Source: Flammula alnicola (taxonomy: Eukaryota > Basidiomycota > Agaricomycetes > Agaricales > Strophariaceae). Taken from it: 64,000 nt of DNA. Numbering within the stretch: the first letter of the stretch is position 1; each line of letters opens with the position of its first letter. Where the stretch lies: contig JADNRV010000042.1 of the NCBI GenBank assembly GCA_015499995.1, positions 62,001 to 126,000 on the forward strand, given 5' to 3'. Below the pieces are notes generated by a model. It was not told the DNA's origin, ran no database searches, and saw only the letters and a list, made by a program, of their open reading frames with translations. Made by a program: the position numbers and the translations under genes. Shown here one piece after another: positions 1 through 10,399 of this stretch.

Positions 1-119
1 ATCCCTCAGAAATGGGTTTGCGAGACGTGCGAGGGATCTGGAGGTGGGAGAGGAGGAAAGCGCACGCGCTGGTGATGTCATATTACCATATCGGGATGTG
101 TGCCTGATTACGTAGTTAG

Positions 120-620
120 TTAGTCCAGCGAAAGTGGGCGAAAAAAATAATCCGACCCTAGGTATTTTTTTTTGGTTCGCGAACCCCCTTGTGAGTGAGG
201 AGAAGCCAGTAGAATGGCATCGACACAAGAAGCCACTTCTTCTGAGTCTTCTGATTCTGGTTCAGCAGTAACCATTCTAGCAATCTGTTTTGGGGCATTA
301 GTGGATAGGTATTTGGTATACTTGATTTTGTGGGGATTGAAGAGCCAGAATCGATCCTTCGGCGCCATTTTAACAAGTCCAGGTACCTTATAGGATACGG
401 AAGGGAGTGTCGAAAGGCCGGGTGAGAAGGAAAGGTGGAATTTTTTCGATAGAGCTGAGGTGCGACGAGTATAAAATAATTCCTGTGCTTGTAGGCCACC
501 TCGAAGAACGTAGAAGGCTTCATAAATGACAGATCCATCGGGTATTCTGATATTGCTCCCCGTCATATGTGTCGCAAACTTTGCATTGGGCTCCTGGGTA
601 GGTAAACCATGATGCTTCAT
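120..620 (-). CDS. hypothetical protein, 166 aa
   Basis: This is an uninterrupted 166-codon reading frame on the minus strand that begins MKHHGLPTQEPNAKF. I do not recognise the product. The middle has a hydrophobic and basic mix without a clear membrane helix. Around residues 118-128 there is an acidic run (AEPESEDSEEVAS), followed by a basic SRTKKKY stretch near the C-terminus. There is no signal peptide. A second long frame overlaps it on the same strand in another phase, so length alone is weak evidence. It lies at the edge of a transposon-rich region and could be a piece of an unidentified element instead of a host gene. A transcript or a homolog would settle it. Confidence 0.3.
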   Translation of the reverse strand: MKHHGLPTQEPNAKFATHMTGSNIRIPDGSVIYEAFYVLRGGLQAQELFYTRRTSALSKKFHLSFSPGLSTLPSVSYKVPGLVKMAPKDRFWLFNPHKIKYTKYLSTNAPKQIARMVTAEPESEDSEEVASCVDAILLASPHSQGGSRTKKKYLGSDYFFRPLSLD

Positions 621-689
621 TCCATCGTAGGTATAGACTGTCTTTTTGTCCAGGGAAGCACATCAGTAAAATAACAATTCTCCTTTTAC

Positions 690-900
690 ACGCTTTTTAC
701 GCTTTCGAAAGCTTTGAAAGAGACAAAAGAGGAAAAGAGTTTGCCGCTTTTGATGGCAAAGGCCTTAGGCTTTCAAAGCGCTTTGAAAAGGTCTTCCTTT
801 TTTCAAAGAGGTAAAAGCTACGTAGAGGTGCCTTGCAAAGCATTCTAAAAGGATCTCTTAAAGTGTTTTCGAAGCATAGAAAGTAGCGAGAAAAGCATTT
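690..900. repeat. GCTTT/AAAGC-rich palindromic tract
   Basis: The segment is dense in GCTTT and its complement. It contains two perfect palindromes: a 12-mer, GCTTTCGAAAGC, at 701-712 and an 18-mer, TTTCAAAGCGCTTTGAAA, at 771-788. A second cluster of AAAGC/AAAAGC words lies at 2010-2160, just outside the stop of the transposase-USP relic. The two clusters could be sub-terminal repeats of the element carrying that relic, but no terminal inverted repeat could be aligned by eye. Confidence 0.35.
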
Positions 901-2161
901 GGATTGAAGATAATAATAATCACATTACAGTACTATATAGCTAATCTAATTTGCTGTCATCATCGACAAGCTCTCCACCATGCAATATGGCCAGCATTGG
1001 GCCCACACCGCTGCCGTGGGCCGAGTTGCAACCAAACCCCGCATCGTGCACCAGGTAGCCGCCGTCCAGCGTCATCCAGTATGTGATGCTGCCGATGCGG
1101 GATTTGGTCGCTGGTGTTCTGATGTCCTGAGACGGGATGGCATCGGTGTCCTGTCCTTGTCGTGTTGCGTTTGGGTTGCTTACCCTGCATCATATCTATC
1201 GCCGCCACCAGAATACTTATCACACTCACCCGTGCCTTTGTTCTACTCGCCGTCCACCGCAAACACCCAACCCCTCAAGGGGGCAACGAGCAGCCGCTGC
1301 GCCGCGAGCAGAACACCGTTATCACCAATTAACGTCTGTGATCAAAGGAGAAAGTGAGTTTCATTTCCATCCAATACAGTATCCAACCCACCTGGATAGA
1401 GAGAGAGTTGACCGCTGATGTGGTTGGTCGATCTTCGTGAGCTGCCCCCTGCGACACCTTGGAATGGCGATGACAACCCTGTAATTCAAAAGGTGAGTGT
1501 CATCTTGCAGTGCCACTGGGTTGATGACATTACCTTAGTTAACTTGCCAGCGAGGAGGAGGACGGAAGGGGATGCTAGAGTGCCCAGTAAGTTATCTCTG
1601 CTCCGATAAACACAATTTACACTTATCTCGCAGGAAGGCATGACTGCCGCTCGCTGGAAAATGATCAGCATGCAGGCAGAGCAAAGATATACCTTGCAAT
1701 GCCAGACTTACCAAGTCTAGAATGGCATGAATTGACTCAGGCATCTGGGTGTCTTGAGTAGCTGGGCGGCGGAAGAGAGGAGAGAGGAGAAAGAAAGAGA
1801 GAAGGTTATCGATCCGGAACGAGACGGAAGTTCGGGAAATGGCGGTAACGTCACGTGTATGCCGGAGACTGAATTGCCTTAGCAAAAAATCACATTACAT
1901 CGCTTCATGCACCCATCCTGATGGGGCGCAGCAGAAGGGAATAGGAATCCTACAATGTTAAATCTATTCACATCCAGCCTATATAAGCTCAATGCAGACA
2001 TTCTAGCAAGATTCAAAAGTTGCAGAATCCCAAAGCGGTGGAACCGGCAAAAGCGCCAAAATTGATCAAAATGCTGGATCAAAGCCGATGAGAATCTCCA
2101 ACAAAAGGGCTCTCAAAGCGAAAGCGGCAAAAGCATCAGAAAAGGACTTCAAAAGGACATG
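901..2161. other. no gene recognised
   Basis: Only short overlapping frames occur here (longest about 125 codons) on both strands, with no shared domain, no clean exon chain and no recognisable family. The right part, 2010-2160, is rich in AAAGC words resembling those at 690-900. Confidence 0.4.
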
Positions 2162-3709
2162 TTATTTTACTGATGCATAGCGAGCCATAAAGTGATTGCC
2201 GCTGACATTGGTGAGACCATATCCCATCAGGTCATAGACAAGCCCAGAGGCTTTTCCAGCCTTCTGGTATCAGGGAATAGTGTTGCAGGAAAGTCCCACA
2301 CCAGAAGTGGTATATCGAAATCTTGGTTTGCGACACATTCGTTGGATACTTCAACTGCAAAAACCATCGGAAGCGAAGCAACAAGGTTCCGATAGTCTGT
2401 TCTTGATCCATCGCAAAGATAAATTCCGTCACGGCAGCGCCAACATCCTAAGTTGTCCATGGCCCTTTTATCGAGTGAAATCAGGGCATGAAAGAAGTCG
2501 GAAAAACTCCCTTTAAATGTCTTGTGGTCATTGGCATTAAGTTGAAATATTCTGCGCTGAGCAGGAGGGTTTGTGATTTCAACATGAGGACCTCCAGTTG
2601 ATTCACAACCAGAACATTTGTGAACCTCGACAAAGAGGAGGTTGAAGATAGCCAGTGGGCGATAAAGACTTTTTGGGTCTTGTTGATGTATGAGATCCGT
2701 AAACCAGGCCTAAATTATAGTCGTTATTCAGTGTATATTTAGTTGAGAAGAAAATCAAAACATACGTAAAGTGGCCCAAAGGAATTCATGTCATCAATGA
2801 TATTTTTCTGTTGAAGCATTGCTCGTATTTCTTCACGTTGACTTGCAAGTGTTTGAGAGATATTTTCGACCTTTAGATCAAGTGAATGCCGGGCTGTAAG
2901 GTGATTGTAAACCTGTTTTAGCCCAGAATCCATGGGGAGAAGGGCAAATAGAGGAGACAGTTCCTCGAAGAAGCTTGAGAGAGATATATAAAGCATTTGG
3001 AGTGATGAATCAAGCCAACAGGAGTTGTTGCTCCAAGGATAGCTTTGAGGCCCAAAAATGACAATAGCTGTTTGATTTTCGTCGATCTTCTTTGACCTTT
3101 TGTTGGGTTTTATGAGCTCCTGGATTGTATCGGGAGGGCGTCCATCATTTTTCTTTCTCTTCTTGTTTTCAGGTTGATCTGCACGTGTGGGTTTTGTACG
3201 TCCAATCTTCTCTGCAATCTCTTGCCAAGGTTGAGCTTTGCCATACCGGACAAGTGCTCCTTCTATTGGGAAAGTAGCCGCATATTAATAGCAATATCAG
3301 AATTAAATATGTAACACTCACTACTGGCAGCTTCATGTTGACGCTCGTAATGGACGGCTACACCATATAAACTATGCAATCCTTCGAGAAAGCGGTGATC
3401 TCGTCCACATGCACTGTAAATCTTCCAGTGCATCGACTCCTCCGCATTGGTTGTCTCCGGAATTGATTTCCACAAGTCGATGTCCATTTTTCTTTCAGAT
3501 TCAAAAAGCATTTGAGCATGTGTGGGTCGCATCCACCAGTTCATCCAGTCATGGAGTTTTGGAAAGTCCCGGACAATTAGCGCTGCCTGAGTAATAAATT
3601 CATCAGACGAGACCAAGTCCAGAAGGGAAAGAGCGCGTTTTTTGAATTGCTCTGTCATATCGGGAGGAACAGCAGCATTCATGCGACTCATACGTCTCTC
3701 TATACTCAT
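2162..3709 (-). pseudogene. transposase tail fused to USP-type deubiquitinase domain (relic)
   Basis: Read on the minus strand, 3709-3263 encodes a transposase C-terminal region with W-x-x-WWMRP, ETTNAEESMHWK and YYxxQHEAA-like words seen in large basidiomycete transposases. A basic linker follows (NKKRKKNDGRPPDTIQ). A ubiquitin-specific-protease-like domain comes next. It has a Cys box, YPWSNNSCWLDSSLQMLY, near 3000-3045, zinc-type pairs CSGC and CWRC, and a His box, GNHFMARYASVK, ending at the stop at 2162-2164. An intron fits at about 2708-2765 (gtatgt..ttag). A single-base frameshift near 2245 separates the zinc region from the His box, and the upstream catalytic core is absent. The piece is therefore a relic. 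Its 5' partner is probably the GCM-like fragment at 10400-11533, separated from it by inserted elements. The USP call rests on the paired Cys and His boxes; the transposase superfamily (Mutator-like or KDZ) is uncertain. Confidence 0.65.
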
Positions 3710-5657
3710 CCATCTCGTCTCGTCGCTGCTGCTGATAGACCATGCTAGGTCTCGACTGGTAGGACGGACCTGGCCTCCCCTGCAACTCTTGTCTCAATTT
3801 TCTATCACCTCGTCCCTCTGATCTCTCTGCTGGTTCGTGTAGAGCGACATGGAACCTTGATGCGCTTGGAGATGATACATCCCCGGTACGCTCTCTGTCT
3901 CCCATGATTGGAACGCGACGTCAGTTTTCTGCTTCGCGTGCCACTCATCTACTCGATCCTTGACAGGCCTAGTTGGGTCAAACGATATCATCCTGCCATC
4001 TGGGAAGTACAGTTTTCCCCCGTCTCCTAGATTCACCTTTCCCGTCGTCAGATGTGCTTGGCGCACTGGACAATCTCTGTACATATGACCAGTCATATGA
4101 CAGTAGAAGCAATTCCTAGGCGCTTCTGGCGGCTGATAGCGCATCATTGGAGGCGGTGGGGGCTGGTACATTCTCATAGGCGCCGGCTGGGGTGGAGGCA
4201 TTTGCTGCACCATCCTAGTCTGCTGATGAATACTATTTTTGAATTCATCCAACAACTGCTTCTGATTTCTCTCGCTAGTTGTTATCCAATCTTTAAAGAT
4301 GGAAAACTCCTGCTTGATACTCTCTAGCTCTCGTTGTACTGGAGCTAGCACCATGCTCTCCGTTTTTATTCTGACCGGAGGAACCAGTGGTAACTCCTCC
4401 CTTTCCACTCCTGTGGCTCCAGGATTTAGTGCCCGAGCTAGGTCTTCTGCCACTCGGATAAACTCGTCTAGCTTGTACCTGTCTTCCGCCCGAGCTGGTG
4501 GTGCAGTCGACGCGGTGAGTCCTCCCACATTATTGCTGATTAAGAAATCCAGCATATCCTTTGACTGAGTTGCCTGCAGATCTAGCTTGGCATATACTCG
4601 GTTTCGGAATTCTGGGGTGAGGCACCCCGCAAAGTAGGCTACTAGCGTATGATTCGCTAGCAACGTCGGTGCTTCCGCTAGCTTCTTGGACTCGACTTTA
4701 AACGCTCTTTGAACGTTAACAGCTCCGAAGATCCGATTCTCCGATTCTCTGATTTTCTTTGCACACTTGTTTAAGGCGCTTCAGAGATCCAGTAGATAGA
4801 CCTATAGCTTCGGGGTAATCCTTAATGATATCTTTCTTGTAGTCGACGTAGGTTTTTCCTGCGCCCGCATATGAGTCAAAGGATTGCCATTGCGCCTCTA
4901 TTCTGGGCGATACGTATCGTCCAACATATTTCTTTTTATCGACGTCCGTCAATCCCGTATTCCCTTTGAAACACTCCTCTAAGTCGTCGAAGTATCTCAA
5001 CAACTCTTCCGGCCTGCTATCTTCAAACTGAGGCGCCCCCTTCTGATTCCTAGCTGGCATCGGCATGATGGGCGTAGTATCGGGTCTTCCTAGTTTCTTT
5101 TTAGCTAGCTCTACTAGAAATCTCACAAAAGCCGCTGAGTATGTCTCCTGCTTTTCTGGTTGAGATTTTTGTCTCTGTTTTTCTTTGCTAGTGGATGGAC
5201 GGCTCTCCTCCTCTTTGTCTAGCCCTAAATCTCGTCCTAGCGGAATTTCCTTTAGTAACTCCTTTCCTAGTTCTTCTTCACTAGCTTGGTCCCAATCTTC
5301 GGGTATTTTCTCTTTTAGCAAGCTAGTTTCTTTCGAGCTTATTGAGAGGCTAGGTGACAGAGGTTCTGATTTTGCGGAACGGAATTCTTCCGTTTGAGGC
5401 TCTACAGACGCTCGGTTTTCACTAGTTTCTCCAACTGGCTCGTTTTGTTCCGCAATCGTGCTCGATTTCAGTGTGTTACTCCTCCTTCTTCTCCTTTTCT
5501 TTCCCGGGTTTTCGTTAGGTAGTCCCGGTATTTGACCAGCGGCTTGCGAGTTACGCGTACCTCTGGGTTGCGGCCCGCTTTGTGAAGGTCCACTAGCTGG
5601 CTGCGTGGGTCTCGCCAACGACGACGGCGGATTGCTTGGCTTAGGCGCCGTTTTCAC
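3690..5657 (-). pseudogene. gag: LTR-retrotransposon gag polyprotein, frameshifted and 3' truncated
   Basis: Three minus-strand frames form one gag. The first, 5657-4716 (313 codons), has a proline- and serine-rich N-terminus, a basic KKRRRRR patch and a capsid-like segment. The second, 4663-3794, continues it with CLTPEFRNRVYAKLDL, a glutamine/proline-rich spacer and one zinc knuckle, CFYCHMTGHMYRDC (CX2CX4HX4C). The third, to about 3690, carries the tail. The phase shift near 4716-4760 lies in an imperfect GAATCGGA duplication, and another shift lies near 3800. No protease, reverse transcriptase, RNase H or integrase follows, because transposase sequence resumes at about 3690. The order gag, then PBS, then putative LTR at higher coordinates fits an element reading leftward. 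It is likely Gypsy-type, from the single knuckle and the KLYFPDGRMI-like words, but without pol this is not proven. Confidence 0.75.
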
Positions 5658-5776
5658 TGACTAGATGTGGTATTTTTCGATTGATTTCGCTTTTACAAAC
5701 GTCCTCGCTCAATTGTACCGGTTTTGTGTAATGCTACGAATTTCAAAGTTCCAATAAAATATGTTTCTGAACCACC

Positions 5777-5793
5777 CCTCGCGGTGGGCTCCA
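5777..5793 (-). other. putative tRNA primer-binding site of the LTR element
   Basis: On the minus strand the sequence TGGAGCCCACCGCGAGG follows a TCTCA end by two bases. That is the expected layout LTR(CA)-NN-TGG(PBS). Its complement ends in CCA like a tRNA 3' end. The tRNA species was not identified. Confidence 0.4.
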
Positions 5794-5795
5794 GA

Positions 5796-7117
5796 TGAGA
5801 GACCCGCTACGCGCTCAGCGACCTAAACAACACACACAACTGCGGAGCGAGATCCTAACTAGGTCGAGCGACGCTCTACTAGCTTCAGAAATATGTAGTG
5901 TGCTGTACTCCACAGTGTTTGTTTTATTTAGCTAGCTGACTTGTAGACAGCGCCTCGCGGTTCGTTTAAAGTGGGTATGAGGGATTATTCAAATACACGT
6001 TTTATCTTCGTTTCAAGCTTCGTTTTATCACAAGGATGAACGGTTTTATTGATTTTAAGGTTTTATGTTTTAGAAAAGCTCTCTAAGACGCTACTAGCTC
6101 GACTTTCGAAGCACTAGCTGCTCTGGAGGCTCGGAACTCGTCTGAAACTAAGGCCGCACTGTGCGCTACCTTCTGAACGATCTGCTAGCCCACTTGGACT
6201 CTGTTTCTGACTTTCTCTAGGCACTCTTCCGGCCTCTAAGCACTCTTCTGGCTTTAAATTCTTGGACCTTGTCCTCAAGAACTTCTCTTTAACACTAAGC
6301 CTTCTTCTGGCTTTCAAACGAACTCTATTGAAGTCAAACTGATCCTTTATTCGTCCTCTTTCTTACTAGACACTGCGTCTTAGCTCGAAATAAAACTGGG
6401 AAGAGATTGCTTAAGGTAACTAGCTACATAGGTACATCTTTTATACTACAGCTATGTGTGGTTCTAGTATGCAATAAAATAGTGTAAAACATTCTTATCT
6501 CGTGTAAATAATGCCTGCAGGCAATGGGTATAGGGTTGGGTATTCCAGGTGACCAGATAGAGGTCAAGGGATTTGGAAATTCATCCCATTTTAGCGCGCT
6601 AGGACGCTCCTGACTTCCGGTACCATGCGCATCATGCGTGCGTCTCGGCTAGCGGTGCCGCTTTATTCTGGACCTGCGGCCATCATTGATGCCGGTTCCT
6701 TCTTTCCTTTCTCGTCCTATTACCACTTTTGGTAGCCCCCCGGGTAGAGGGTAGAGCGTGCGTCTAACTAACGCGTCCGCGTCCCGTTCGTCTCGTAGTA
6801 AGTCACAAGATACGCGCGCTAGTAGTCGTGCGTTTGACCGCATGCTAACTAGCTGCGTCTTGTACTCCTAGCTGTAGTATTTATAGCTAGCTTTTCAGCA
6901 ATACTCTGATTGTACTGAATTCGCCGCGCACTAATTCCAAAGTATCCAGAAGTCTTTTAAATTATTCCCCATGGTGCGTTTATGCCTCGCTAGTCGTTTA
7001 TGACTTATGCGTTCTGTGTTTTACTGCCTGATAACTTTTAACTGTCTCCCGGCTTATCATACGGACTCAGCTAGCTCTGAACCGCGTCTGATTACCATTG
7101 TCACAGGTTATATGACA
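5796..7117 (-). repeat. putative 5' LTR and leader of the gag element
   Basis: On the plus strand the segment begins TGAGAGACCC immediately beyond the putative PBS, which sets one LTR edge at 5796. The outer edge is uncertain. A candidate is ..TATGACA at 7111-7117, giving a minus-strand start TGTCATATAACC and a length of about 1.3 kb. The stretch has no gene and is rich in CTAGC/GCTAG words, as is the gag coding region. No second LTR copy is in the window, so the boundary cannot be confirmed here. Confidence 0.35.
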
Positions 7118-7297
7118 ACTAGTAGTCGCATAGCTAGGCCTTAGACTACTAACTTGGGTAGGTTATAGTCTCTCTGTCTCGGTTATATTCTATAGGTAAA
7201 AGATGATATATTCGCGAACTTCACGCGTGGCCTATTTGCGGCCCTATCAACGAGATGACGGATATAGTGGATTGGGAGGCACTGGAGAAGGAAATGC

Positions 7298-10109
7298 ATG
7301 TCCTCGAGAACCTTGATAGAACGGGCGAGGCATTTGCTGTGCATGCTGCCAAACTTGGTGGGTACTTTGTTGGTCATACTTTCGTGTTATGTGTCTGATA
7401 TTCTATTGAATCCAGCAGATAAAATGGATGCGTACGACAGAGCGATTTGTCGGGCCTTTGCATATAAGCATAAAACCCTCACCACTGATGGTGCCTATGC
7501 AAGCATTCCGTATGCATTTCTGGCTGATCCGCCTCTTCCTGGTTTGGCCGCCCTACGTTCTCGAGTTGCCTTTCTCTCATCGTACAAGCCACAATTTCAC
7601 GACTGCTGTCCAAATTCGTGTTGCTGCTATGTCGGCCCAAACACAGCTCTCGACAAGTGTCCCTTTTGCAATGAGAGCCGCTACCGTCCCGGAACGAAGA
7701 AGCCACGCAAAATTTTCACGTACATCCCCATCATTCCTCGCCTTCAGAACTTTGCGCTTAACACACGCATTGCAACACTCATGCAGTATCGACACAACCG
7801 CGAACCAGTGGATGGTGTGTCATCGGATATCTTCGATGGTGCACAGCACAAGACTCTCTGTGAGACGAACGTCGAACTGGACCACAAGACTTTTTCTCAC
7901 AAATATTTCTCGGACCCTCGCGATGTGGCTCTCGGTCTCTCCACTGATGGATTTGCACCATTTAACAAGCGGAAGAAAACGGCATGGCCTCTCATTCTTT
8001 TCAACTACAATCTCTCTCCCGACATCCGATTTCATGTTGAGCATATTCTCGCTCTTGGAGTTATACCTGGGCCAAAAAAACCCAAAGACTTCGACTCCTT
8101 CCTCTATCCTTTTCTACAGGAGTTGTTCCGCCTCATGCAGGGTGTCCGCGCTCTCGACATTCTCACTGCCGCATTCTTTGTCCTTCGTGCTTATCTCATC
8201 GCTGTTTTCGGAGACATCCCGGCTGTCTCGATGGTGATGCGCATGAAAGGACACAATGGCATCTGCCCCTGTCGTATGTGCGAGATCAAAGGCATCCGTA
8301 TACCTGGGTCCAAGTCCGTGACGCACTATGTGCCCCTCAACCAAGCCCCCCATCCCGCAGTGCGGGCAGACAAGGAACGAGTTCAGCGATATGACCCCCG
8401 TAACCTCCCAATGAGGACACACACAGCCCTTCTCGAGCAGGCCAGGAAAGTTGAACTCGCTCAATCAGCCGCTGAAGCAGATGGGTTCGCCAAACAGTAT
8501 GGTATAAAAGGAACTCCCTTGCTGTCCTACGTTAACTCGCTGTCATTTCCGGTCTCGTTTCCATATGACTTCATGCATTTGATCTGGGAAAACCTCATCC
8601 CAAATCTTATTCTCCACTGGACGGGAAATTTCAAAGGTCTCGATGATGGCAAAGAGTCATATCAGCTGTCGGACGCCATTTGGGAATCGATCGGAGCCAG
8701 CACAGCAACATCTGGTTCATTCATTCCTTCCGCCTATGGCTGCCGCGTGCCCGATATTGTGAAGGACCGATCGGCATGCACAGCGGAGTCCTGGTCATTC
8801 TGGACACTCTACATTGGTCCAGTTCTCCTGCGACATCGATTCGAAAAACCGAAGTACTACCGCCATTTTGTGAAGCTTGTGAAGCTTCTCAATATCTGTC
8901 TCCAGTTTGAGATTAGTGACGACGAGGTGGAGGTTGTGTGAGAAGGATTCATTGAGTGGGTTGAGGAATATGAAAAGTAAGTGGTACTTATTCTAAATGT
9001 TGTTTCAATTCACTTATTTAACCAATAGACTTTATTATCAGGACAACGCAAAGCGCGCTGCTGCTTGTCCACTGACGGTTCATGCCCTGCTTCACATTGC
9101 TGACAGTATCCGAGCCATGGGCCCAGTTTGGTGCTACTGGGCCTTCCCCATGGAGCGGTACTGTGGACGGCTGAAGCGCGCAGTCCGTTCCCGTCGACAT
9201 CCTTATGGCTCTCTTGATCGTTATGTTCTCGAAGATGCACAACTCACCCAAATCAAGGCATTCTATAACCTTACAGAGGAGCTAGCTCTCAGACCGCCTC
9301 AGGATCTGTCAAAAGTTTTAAAGGGTACATTTGTAGATAAGGAAACATGTGAGTAGCCACGATTTTCACTTTGACACGATAACATTAATACCTGATTGGA
9401 TTCTAGACAAGTCCTGTATTCTTCTTCCTCCACGTGTCCATAGCCCAGATCTTTCGGAGGGCATTATGAAAAGCATCGCAGCAGCATTAGCTACCCGCTT
9501 TAGTGGTCCGCTACCAACGATACGCAAGCATCTGAACGACGCTGTCATTGAGGAGTGGGGAAAAGTTCGGCGCGTTGACACTGAGGAGGGTGACACAATG
9601 CATGCGGCAGCGCTGGTCAAGAGTGCGGAAGACCGACGTGATGCTACGTTTGTGCGGGTGTGTGTTTTCCTCAGGTATGCGACCGAAACACTGACACAGT
9701 CTCTCTTTTTTAGTATCAAATGCTTGTTGACAAGTTTGCTAATCAACGTAGTCGTCGCCCTGTCTTCGAGCTTGAAACCTTCTATGGTCAACTCGAACGA
9801 CTTTTCCTCATCCGGTTCTCACCTGATTGCACCTACGCCAAAGTGGAGCCATCGAAGCCTATCATCCTTGCAGCGATCCGGAACTGTAAGCTCGAAAAGG
9901 CTGACCGTGAACTTGATAGTCTAGACATCCACCTCTTCACTAATTTCGGCGCTCTCGACTTCATTGACGTTACCAGCATTCAGGCGCTTGTTGGTCGAGT
10001 TCCATGCGAGACCCCTGGTGTGGATTGGGCAATTATTGATCGGAGTGGGAGCTTAGCGCGGGCGGTGTTCAATGCTGAAGATGACAATGAGCCTGAGATT
10101 GGTCAATAG
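7298..10109 (+). pseudogene. tnp2: CACTA-type transposase (Tnp2 family)
   Basis: The main exon (about 7420-8938) has a cysteine cluster near residues 105-125 (DCCPNSCCCYVG..KCPFCNESRY). The Tnp2 core follows, with LSTDGFAPF, FNYNLSPDIRFH, FGDIPAVSMVMRMKGHNG and CPCRMCEIKGI. An in-frame TGA at 8939-8941 interrupts it just before FIEWVEEYEK. After an intron (gtaagt..caatag, about 8977-9028) the family C-terminus continues: PLTVHALLHIADSI, GPVWCYWAFPMERYCG, EDAQLTQI. Two further exons run to the stop at 10107-10109. All other intron borders are canonical. The TGA replaces a position that could have been CGA (Arg), a single C-to-T change, so this copy is probably a recently dead transposase. The N-terminal exon and start are uncertain; 7298 opens the long frame but the true start may lie upstream. 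The enzyme family cuts and pastes CACTA elements. Confidence 0.85.
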
Positions 10110-10399
10110 GCACCACCGGCAACCGCCCAGCGCCCTTTGTTATATTTTAGTCTCTCAATCTACGTTTAAACTTTACAGCTTTTTTGTGCTCAACCAACTG
10201 TAGGCTGACTGTAGGTTGAAATAGCCCGGGGTATTTCACTGTGTGATTTTGAACCGACAATAGGTTGAATGGCATTGGATGAAAATCATGCCATTTCTTA
10301 GATTGAATCTCGTTCAACCTATCTATCACCTACAGTAGGTTTAAGTCTGAAATACAACCTAAGCTAGGTGCACATTCATCCTAAGTGGAAGTCACAGTG
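10110..10399. repeat. sub-terminal repeats and right end of the CACTA element
   Basis: After the Tnp2 stop the sequence has repeated TAGGTTGAA/TTCAACCTA and CTACAGTAGGTT words in both orientations (10195-10370), typical of CACTA sub-terminal regions. The outermost bases on the inward strand read CACTGTGACTTCCACTTAGG, so the plus strand ends ..GTCACAGTG at 10391-10399. This is a CACTG variant of the CACTA terminus. GCM-transposase coding sequence resumes directly at 10400. No matching left terminus was found by eye between 7118 and 7300. Confidence 0.5.

Noticed and set aside
7428..8237. 269-codon plus-strand frame overlapping Tnp2
   Set aside because: It is a phase-shifted shadow of the transposase exon with no domain.
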